10,094 nt of DNA, from the NCBI GenBank assembly GCA_036835325.1, contig DAITMF010000080.1, positions 1 through 10,094 on the forward strand, written 5' to 3'. The translations under genes and the position numbers were made by a program. The stretch is from CAMCHP01 sp036835325. GTDB taxonomy: Bacteria > Bacteroidota > Bacteroidia > Flavobacteriales_D > Sanyastnellaceae. Under the pieces are notes generated by a model that saw only the letters and a list, made by a program, of their open reading frames with translations, was not told the origin of the DNA and searched no databases. Shown piece by piece: positions 5,552 to 10,094 of the stretch (positions within the stretch are counted from its first letter, which is position 1; every line of letters starts with the position of its first letter).

Positions 5552-6121
5552 ATGTCTGCTCAACAAACACCACGGTCAACCGCCGTACACAATCCTCTTT
5601 CCCTTTACGTGTACGGCGGCATTACCATTGCTGCGGGACTGGTGCTTGGTTCACTCAACTCAGGGCCGTTCAATACCTTAAAGCTTACCTTGGGCTTCAC
5701 GCTGGTTGCGGACGCTATTTTTGCTTTCGCCACCGGCTTTCAAAGCAAGCGCAGCGAAGTCAAATTTGCGTACCACGAACTGCACGCCTTGGCCATGATG
5801 GGGTATGGCGTTTCCATCATGCTTTTTTGTGAGACCATGGAAAACCTGCTCTTCTTGACCGCCTTTCTTTTCCTCTTTTATGCGCTTTCAGAAATCATTT
5901 TGAGCAGTTGGATGTTCAATATGGGCAAGAAAGTGTCATTGAGAGTGTTGGTGTTGGGTGTTGCGTTGGGTGTGTTCTTGGGTTTGGGAACAGTCGTCGC
6001 CATGAACGATACGGGTATTGCAGTCGAAGTATTCAGCGTGCTCTTTGCCGCAGCAGGCATTAATGTACTGTTGTACGTCCCAATCATTAAAAGCCAACAG
6101 GCGTTTTCAAGTCACCCATGA
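5552..6121 (+). CDS. DUF308/HdeD-like integral membrane protein
   Basis: A 189-residue hydrophobic protein with six predicted membrane helices near residues 17-36, 42-62, 75-93, 97-119, 130-151 and 157-179, in three hairpin-like pairs. This spacing, the length of about 190 residues and the glycine-rich helices (for example VYGGITIAAGLVLG and VLVLGVALGVFLGLG) fit the DUF308/HdeD family, whose E. coli member HdeD is linked to acid resistance. The family call rests on pattern, not on a diagnostic motif, so a generic membrane protein remains possible. E117 and the HELHA stretch (75-79) are the most notable polar residues in or near helices. It lies 75 bp after the BON gene and 9 bp before the SOUL gene. 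The G-rich strand of 5941-5990 is simple-sequence-like because it encodes Val, Leu and Gly repeats. Confidence 0.65.
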   Translation: MSAQQTPRSTAVHNPLSLYVYGGITIAAGLVLGSLNSGPFNTLKLTLGFTLVADAIFAFATGFQSKRSEVKFAYHELHALAMMGYGVSIMLFCETMENLLFLTAFLFLFYALSEIILSSWMFNMGKKVSLRVLVLGVALGVFLGLGTVVAMNDTGIAVEVFSVLFAAAGINVLLYVPIIKSQQAFSSHP

Positions 6122-6130
6122 AATGAACCT

Positions 6131-6736
6131 ATGAAAACTCTCCTCATCATTGTGGCCATTGTCGTTGTGGCATTTGTGGTCTTTCAGGTCTACACCACCT
6201 TTTCGACGCGAAAAACGGAGGCCCAGAAATACAACGTGGTCAGCCATGAAGAAGGCCTTGAAATCAGGTATTACCCTGAAGCCGTGTTGGCCACGGTGCA
6301 TTCGTCTGACACGTCGTACCGCGACTTGGGCTACTCAGGGTTTGGCAAGTTGATCAGGTACATTTCGGGCAACAACAGTCGGCAGCAGAAAATTTCAATG
6401 ACAGCACCGGTGCACATGAACATCGACGACACCGTATCAACCATGGCCTTTGTGATGCCTGCAGGCATGAAGTACGACGAACTTCCGCTGCCTAACAACA
6501 TGGAGGTGCAACTAAAAACGGCCAAAGCAGAGTACGTAGCGGCGCTTTCGTTTGGTGGATTTGCCTCCACCGAGCGCATCGAAGAGCAACGAATGAAGCT
6601 TGAAAAAATGCTCAACGATCGTGAAATCAGCATATACGGAAACTTCAGGTACTTCGGGTACAATCCGCCTTATCAGCTCTTTGGCCGAAAAAACGAAGTG
6701 GTTGTCTCGATCAATGCGTCAAGCATACCGAAGTAG
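6131..6736 (+). CDS. SOUL heme-binding family protein
   Basis: A 201-residue protein with an N-terminal hydrophobic helix (residues 3-23, LLIIVAIVVVAFVVFQVYTTF), a membrane anchor or signal, followed by a SOUL/HEBP domain (about 33-197). Family hallmarks are YNVVSHEEGLEIRYYPE (34-50), the repeat-like SGFGKLIRYISGNN (69-82), the strongly conserved KISMTAPV (87-94), and the closing YNPPYQLFGRKNEV (177-190). Vertebrate SOUL proteins bind heme or tetrapyrroles; bacterial members are mostly untested, and no heme-ligand histidine is obvious here (H95 is the closest to the core motif). The anchor suggests a periplasmic or membrane-surface domain. It is the third gene after BON and DUF308, with a 9-bp gap that indicates cotranscription. 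The family assignment is firm; ligand binding is not. Confidence 0.9.
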   Translation: MKTLLIIVAIVVVAFVVFQVYTTFSTRKTEAQKYNVVSHEEGLEIRYYPEAVLATVHSSDTSYRDLGYSGFGKLIRYISGNNSRQQKISMTAPVHMNIDDTVSTMAFVMPAGMKYDELPLPNNMEVQLKTAKAEYVAALSFGGFASTERIEEQRMKLEKMLNDREISIYGNFRYFGYNPPYQLFGRKNEVVVSINASSIPK

Positions 6737-6794
6737 ATTCGAAGGAAACGCCGTAGGTTTTTGGCACTTCTCAATCCCAACAAACGCGAACACG

Positions 6795-7553
6795 TTACCC
6801 GAGCAAAGGTTTACCCGCAAGCGCATTCACCAGCACCCAAACGGCCAATGCGGCGTAGGCGATGGCCGCAATGACCACAAAAACCGTTGATTTTAGTACG
6901 AAATGAGCAAGCACAGGCAGCACTTGCAGCGCGTGCATGCCCACGAAGTGCGCGATGCGCAAATCGCCGTGGCGGGTGCTCCAGCCGGTGACGGGCAATC
7001 CTTCGCCGCCATCGGGAGCGCCTACGGTGTGCGCCATCCTTCCTCCCATGGCGAAGCCTTCAAAGGCAAACACCACGAAGAGTACCAAACCGAGGCGAAT
7101 TGACCACAGAAGGTGGTTCGGAAGCTGGGCGACCTCATCCGTCCAAAACCAAAAAAACAGCACCATGGCAGTTAGCGTGGCCACGGTGGCCATTGACGCC
7201 ATCATTGACCACATGAAGCGCGAAAACGGCGTTGAAACATTGAAGTGCGATGCCTCGCCTTGAGCGGCCTTCCAAACGATGTAAACGATTTCAAAGCCCA
7301 AGCTGAGCACAATGACCCATTCGAGCCACGTACTGCGCGAATCAGGCAAGAAACGCAAAAGCCAAAGAACGGTTCCGCTGTAGAGGGCCGTTGAAACCAC
7401 GAACTTGAAGGGTTTCCACCATGCGTTTGCACCGCCAACACGCACGCTCGTCGTTTGCGTCAAAATGAGCGTGACAACCGTCATGACCAACATAACCACG
7501 GTAAACCAAAACAACAGCTCGCTGCGGCTGCGAAAAGCGGCGATGAGTTCCAT
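6795..7553 (-). CDS. Seven-helix integral membrane protein of unknown function
   Basis: A 252-residue protein with about seven predicted membrane segments (near 13-32, 53-69, 77-95, 115-137, 148-171, 201-217 and 223-246). ATG 7553 is preferred; the frame reaches back to a TTG at 7580 but gains only nine unconvincing residues. Family-like motifs are WWKPFKF (45-51), SHFN (102-105) after helix 3, a polar loop HTVGAPDGGEGLPVTGWSTR (175-194), and GDLRIAHFVGMHALQVLP (196-213), which puts H202 and H207 on one face of helix 6. Two helix histidines plus H103 could form a heme- or metal-binding site, but this is speculative. Similar GDLRxxHFxGxHALQ proteins occur widely in bacteria as uncharacterised membrane proteins. 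It converges on the SOUL gene with 58 bp between, in which no good terminator is visible, and diverges from the aldo/keto reductase. Confidence 0.8.
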   Translation of the reverse strand: MELIAAFRSRSELLFWFTVVMLVMTVVTLILTQTTSVRVGGANAWWKPFKFVVSTALYSGTVLWLLRFLPDSRSTWLEWVIVLSLGFEIVYIVWKAAQGEASHFNVSTPFSRFMWSMMASMATVATLTAMVLFFWFWTDEVAQLPNHLLWSIRLGLVLFVVFAFEGFAMGGRMAHTVGAPDGGEGLPVTGWSTRHGDLRIAHFVGMHALQVLPVLAHFVLKSTVFVVIAAIAYAALAVWVLVNALAGKPLLG

Positions 7554-7622
7554 CTTTGAATTTTCACCAAAGAACGGCAACCGCTACCGTCAAATCATGC
7601 GCTTCGCTTTGAATGGTCTTTT

Positions 7623-7652
7623 TTTGGGGATGGATGGGATGACGTACCTTTA
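7623..7652 (+). promoter_or_regulatory. Bacteroidota-type promoter for the aldo/keto reductase gene
   Basis: TTTG at 7623-7626 and TACCTTTA at 7645-7652 match the Bacteroidota -33 (TTG) and -7 (TAnnTTTG, last base differing) elements with an 18-bp spacer, inside the usual range of about 17-23. The -7 box ends only 4 bp before ATG 7657, so the predicted transcript would begin at or next to the start codon. Confidence 0.45.
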
Positions 7653-7656
7653 CCGC

Positions 7657-8640
7657 ATGGAATACCGCAGACTCGGAAAGAGTGGCCTCAAGCTCTCAGC
7701 CCTCTCATTTGGCAGTTGGATCACCTTCGCCAACCAAATCAACGATGGAACCGCTGACCGGCTCATGGACATTGCCTACGACGCCGGTGTCAACTTCTTC
7801 GACAATGCCGAAGTGTACGCCGCCGGAAAAAGCGAGGAGGTCATGGGTGAAATCCTCGCCAAAAAGCAGTGGAGCCGCGACAGCTATACCGTTTCGAGCA
7901 AGGTATTCTTCGGTGCAGGTGGCAAATTGCCCACCCAACGTGGGTTGCACCGCAAGCACGTCGTTGAGGCCTGTGAACAAGCACTGAAACGCTTGCGCAC
8001 CGACTACCTCGACCTGTACTTCTGCCACCGACCCGACAAAGAAACGCCGATGGAAGAAACGGTGTGGACGATGCACAACCTCATTCAGCAGGGCAAAATC
8101 CTCTACTGGGGAACCAGCGAATGGTCGGCCCAGGAAATCATGGAGGCCCACATGGTCGCCCAGCGCTACAACTTGATCGGCCCCACCATGGAGCAGCCGC
8201 AGTACAACATGTTGGTTCGCCGCAAGGTCGAAGTGGAGTTTAGTCAGATTTACAAAACCGTGGGCTTGGGCACGACGATTTGGAGTCCGCTGGCGTCGGG
8301 CATTTTGACCGGCAAATACAGTGCCGGCGACGCGGTGAACACCCGTTTGCAGCGCGACGAATTGAGCTGGCTCGCAGAGCGCATGTTGACCGAAGAAAAC
8401 ATCGCCAAGGTTGACCGATTGCGCGAAGTGGCAGCCGACCTCGGCATGAGCTTGCCGCAACTGGGTGTAAGCTGGTGCTTGAAAAACGAGAATGTATCAA
8501 CGGTGATTTTGGGCGCTTCAAAAACCGAGCAACTCACTGAAAACCTCAAGGCCATTGAGCTTTACGATCGCTTGAACGACGAAGCCATGCAGCGCATCGA
8601 AGGCATTTTGCAAAACGCTCCACAACATCCGCAATACTGA
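7657..8640 (+). CDS. Aldo/keto reductase, Kv-beta-like
   Basis: A 327-residue TIM-barrel NADPH-dependent oxidoreductase, expected to reduce aldehydes or ketones in the cytoplasm. It resembles the potassium-channel beta-subunit group: FFDNAEVYAAGKSEEVMG (47-64), RGLHRKHVVEA (95-105), TPMEETVWTMHNLIQQGK (130-147), YWGTSEWSAQEIMEA (150-164), SPLASGILTGKY (210-221). The catalytic tetrad is visible as D49, Y54, K82 and H124; Kv-beta proteins carry Asn at the H124 position, so this one keeps the classic reductase histidine. The cofactor-phosphate segment is GASKTEQLTENL (286-297). The frame stays open upstream to 7405, but that stretch is antisense to the neighbouring membrane-protein gene; ATG 7657 gives the family's usual start MEYRRLGKSGL. 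ATG 7639 would add six residues but lies ahead of the likely -7 box. trmD follows after 3 bp. The physiological substrate is unknown. Confidence 0.93.
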   Translation: MEYRRLGKSGLKLSALSFGSWITFANQINDGTADRLMDIAYDAGVNFFDNAEVYAAGKSEEVMGEILAKKQWSRDSYTVSSKVFFGAGGKLPTQRGLHRKHVVEACEQALKRLRTDYLDLYFCHRPDKETPMEETVWTMHNLIQQGKILYWGTSEWSAQEIMEAHMVAQRYNLIGPTMEQPQYNMLVRRKVEVEFSQIYKTVGLGTTIWSPLASGILTGKYSAGDAVNTRLQRDELSWLAERMLTEENIAKVDRLREVAADLGMSLPQLGVSWCLKNENVSTVILGASKTEQLTENLKAIELYDRLNDEAMQRIEGILQNAPQHPQY

Positions 8641-8643
8641 GCC

Positions 8644-9318
8644 ATGCGCATTGACATTCTCACGCTTTTGCCGCGGCTTCTGGAGTCGCCTTTTGCCGAC
8701 AGCATTCTCAAACGGGCCATTGAAAAAGGCCTTGTGGAGGTGCACGTGCACGACATCCGCAAGTGGTCGACCGACAAGCATGGCAAGGTGGATGATTACG
8801 CCTTTGGCGGAGGTGCGGGCATGGTGATGCAAATCGAACCCATTCACCGCTGCATTGAGCAGTTGCGCTCGGAGCGCGACTACGACGAAATTGTGTACAT
8901 GACGCCCGATGGCGAGCGGCTGAACCAAGGCATCGTCAACCAACTTTCGATGCGTGGGAACATCATGATCTTGTGCGGTCATTACAAAGGTGTTGACCAA
9001 CGCGTGCGCGACCACCTGATTACCCGCGAAATCTCCATTGGTGATTACGTGCTCAGCGGCGGTGAACTCGCGGCCGCGGTGTTGTCGGATGCGCTCATCC
9101 GTCTCATTCCCGGTGTGTTGAACGACGAAACGAGCGCCTTGTCAGATTCGTTCCAAGACAATTTGCTCGCTCCTCCTGTGTACACGCGTCCGGCCGATTA
9201 CCACGGGTGGACGGTGCCGGAGGTGCTGCTCAGCGGCAACTTCAAGTTGATCGACGAATGGCGTCACGCACAATCGGTGCAACGCACCAAAGAGCGCCGA
9301 CCGGATTTGTTGGAGTAA
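8644..9318 (+). CDS. trmD: tRNA (guanine-37-N1)-methyltransferase TrmD
   Basis: Transfers a methyl group from S-adenosylmethionine to N1 of G37 in tRNAs with G at position 36, preventing +1 frameshifts; essential in many bacteria. The 224-residue protein carries the SPOUT hallmarks: MRIDILTLLP at the start, DDYAFGGGAGMVMQIEPI (50-67), YMTPDGERLNQ (85-95), LCGHYKGVDQR (110-120) and EISIGDYVLSGGELAA (129-144), which together form the deep trefoil knot and cofactor pocket. R153 and D168 correspond to the catalytic Arg154 and Asp169 of the E. coli and Haemophilus enzymes. The C-terminal helix region (about 190-224) ends RTKERRPDLLE as in orthologues. Length is near normal (E. coli 255). It follows an aldo/keto reductase by 3 bp rather than lying between rimM and rplS as in Proteobacteria; neither of those genes is in the window. 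Confidence 0.97.
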   Translation: MRIDILTLLPRLLESPFADSILKRAIEKGLVEVHVHDIRKWSTDKHGKVDDYAFGGGAGMVMQIEPIHRCIEQLRSERDYDEIVYMTPDGERLNQGIVNQLSMRGNIMILCGHYKGVDQRVRDHLITREISIGDYVLSGGELAAAVLSDALIRLIPGVLNDETSALSDSFQDNLLAPPVYTRPADYHGWTVPEVLLSGNFKLIDEWRHAQSVQRTKERRPDLLE

Positions 9319-9341
9319 GGAAAGCCATCTTCGTATCTTCA
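9310..9341 (+). promoter_or_regulatory. Candidate promoter of the DUF389 gene
   Basis: TTG (9310-9312, inside the end of trmD) and TATCTTCA (9334-9341) resemble the Bacteroidota -33 and -7 boxes with a 21-bp spacer; the -7 box differs from TAnnTTTG at its last two positions. The box ends 18 bp before ATG 9360. This suggests that the DUF389 gene can be transcribed independently of trmD, although read-through is equally possible with a 41-bp gap. Confidence 0.35.
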
Positions 9342-9359
9342 CCTCTGAATCACCACCGC

Positions 9360-10094
9360 ATGGAAACACCGACCACTCCGAACGAAGAGCAAACGGGTGC
9401 CGAACACCCCGCATCCTCATCCCCGCAGGGAAATCAATCATCAGAAACGCCGCCACCGGCGAATACCTCGCGTTTGCGGCGACTGATTGGCCTTTTGGCG
9501 GTTGACCTTTGGAAATTCCTGAAAGAAGTTTTCAGTCTCTCGGAGGGCATTGACCGTGAAGGCACGGCAGAAGGCATTCGGGCAGATGTGAACTTCAAGG
9601 GCCACGGCGCGTGGATTCTCATTGCGGCAATTTTGATGGCGTCGATTGGCTTGTCGGTGGGCAACATACCCATCATTATTGGTGCGATGTTGATTTCGCC
9701 GCTGATGGGTCCGATTTTGGGCATCGGTTTGGCGGCGGGCACCTACGATTTTCCGCTCTTGAAGAAATCGATGACCAATTTGGGCATCATGATTGTGATT
9801 GGCATTGTGATTTCTGCGCTGTACTTCTCGGTGATTCCGATTCCAGAAATCAATGTTGAGCTGCGCGACCGCACGCAAGCGACCTTGTTGGCCATTGGCG
9901 TTGCCTTTGTGGGTGGTGCTGCGGGCATCATAGCCGGTTCGCGCAGTCAGAAAAGCAATGTCGTGCCGGGCGTGGCGATTGCAACGGCGCTGATGCCGCC
10001 ATTGTGCACGGTGGGCTTTGGTTTAGCCACCTTGCGGTGGGAGTTTTTCTTTGGCGCGCTTTACCTCTTCTTCATCAACTCGGTGTTCATTGCG
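9360..10094 (+). CDS. DUF389 domain membrane protein, C-terminally cut by the window
   Basis: An open frame of 245 codons from ATG 9360 to the window edge, with no stop yet. Residues 1-36 are a low-complexity Glu/Thr/Pro/Ser-rich tail. Residues 38-80 form an amphipathic lead-in (RLIGLLAVDLWKFLKEVFSL). Then comes the DUF389 membrane domain: helices near 84-101, 103-123, 139-160, 175-193, 202-222 and 228-245, with the conserved GNIPIIIGAMLISPLMGPIL (101-120) and VVPGVAIATALMPPLCTVGF (201-220). These two glycine/proline-rich repeat segments are the family signature. DUF389 proteins are inner-membrane proteins of unknown function, related to a Synechocystis-type 'uncharacterised hydrophobic domain' family. 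The missing part should hold the last helices and possibly a soluble C-terminal domain. Confidence 0.9.
   Translation, partial: METPTTPNEEQTGAEHPASSSPQGNQSSETPPPANTSRLRRLIGLLAVDLWKFLKEVFSLSEGIDREGTAEGIRADVNFKGHGAWILIAAILMASIGLSVGNIPIIIGAMLISPLMGPILGIGLAAGTYDFPLLKKSMTNLGIMIVIGIVISALYFSVIPIPEINVELRDRTQATLLAIGVAFVGGAAGIIAGSRSQKSNVVPGVAIATALMPPLCTVGFGLATLRWEFFFGALYLFFINSVFIA

Noticed and set aside
5956..5988. Four GGG runs as a possible G-quadruplex in the DUF308 gene
   Set aside because: Two loops are nine bases long and the tracts are explained by Gly, Val and Leu codons of a membrane helix.
7405..7656. 84-codon N-terminal extension of the aldo/keto reductase frame
   Set aside because: It is antisense to the divergent membrane-protein gene and the likely promoter; homologues start at MEYRRLG.
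7920..7931. GGCAA-A-TTGCC near-palindrome resembling the 2910-2927 site
   Set aside because: It lies deep in the reductase coding sequence, has everted half-sites with different spacing, and is explained by Gly-Gly-Lys-Leu-Pro codons.
7705..8460. 251-codon minus-strand open frame inside the aldo/keto reductase gene
   Set aside because: It is a codon-bias shadow of a complete enzyme with all catalytic residues; its translation has no recognisable domain.

Overview
The window looks like chromosomal DNA from a Bacteroidota bacterium, probably in or near Flavobacteriales, at roughly 50% GC. Four things point there. Almost every start codon lacks a Shine-Dalgarno sequence. TAnnTTTG-like -7 boxes lie ahead of several genes. 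The families are typical of the phylum: a short Crp/Fnr regulator, YCII, a membrane-anchored SRPBCC protein and an exported protein whose mature start resembles Bacteroidota beta-helix proteins. The lineage is an inference from gene style, not from a marker phylogeny. No tRNA, rRNA, CRISPR array, phage gene or insertion sequence is visible.

Layout, left to right. Positions 1-153 (minus) hold the first 51 codons of an exported protein cut by the window edge. Positions 269-2143 (minus) encode a class-II asparagine synthetase (asnB). Divergent from it, 2324-4527 (plus) is a four-gene cluster: Crp/Fnr-type regulator, YCII-domain protein, membrane-anchored SRPBCC protein and a polytopic membrane protein, the last two overlapping by ATGA. 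An 18-bp perfect palindrome with Crp/Fnr half-site spacing sits between the regulator and the other three genes. Positions 4763-6736 (plus) hold a second apparent operon: a triple-BON protein, a DUF308/HdeD-like membrane protein and a SOUL heme-binding-family protein. Its first gene has an ambiguous start next to a near-perfect FNR-like inverted repeat. Positions 6795-7553 (minus) encode a seven-helix membrane protein of unknown function. Divergent from it, 7657-9318 (plus) carries a Kv-beta-like aldo/keto reductase followed 3 bp later by trmD. The window ends inside a DUF389 membrane protein (9360-10094, plus), which appears to have its own promoter.

Functional reading. Two housekeeping enzymes (AsnB, TrmD) flank small, mostly envelope-associated accessory genes of the kind often linked to stress. 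The Crp/Fnr regulator probably controls the three genes behind it. The BON-DUF308-SOUL set may be a second stress-type operon. I see no clear defence, mobile or biosynthetic system. The most interesting signals are regulatory: the operator-like palindromes, the odd BON start and a probable leaderless aldo/keto reductase transcript.
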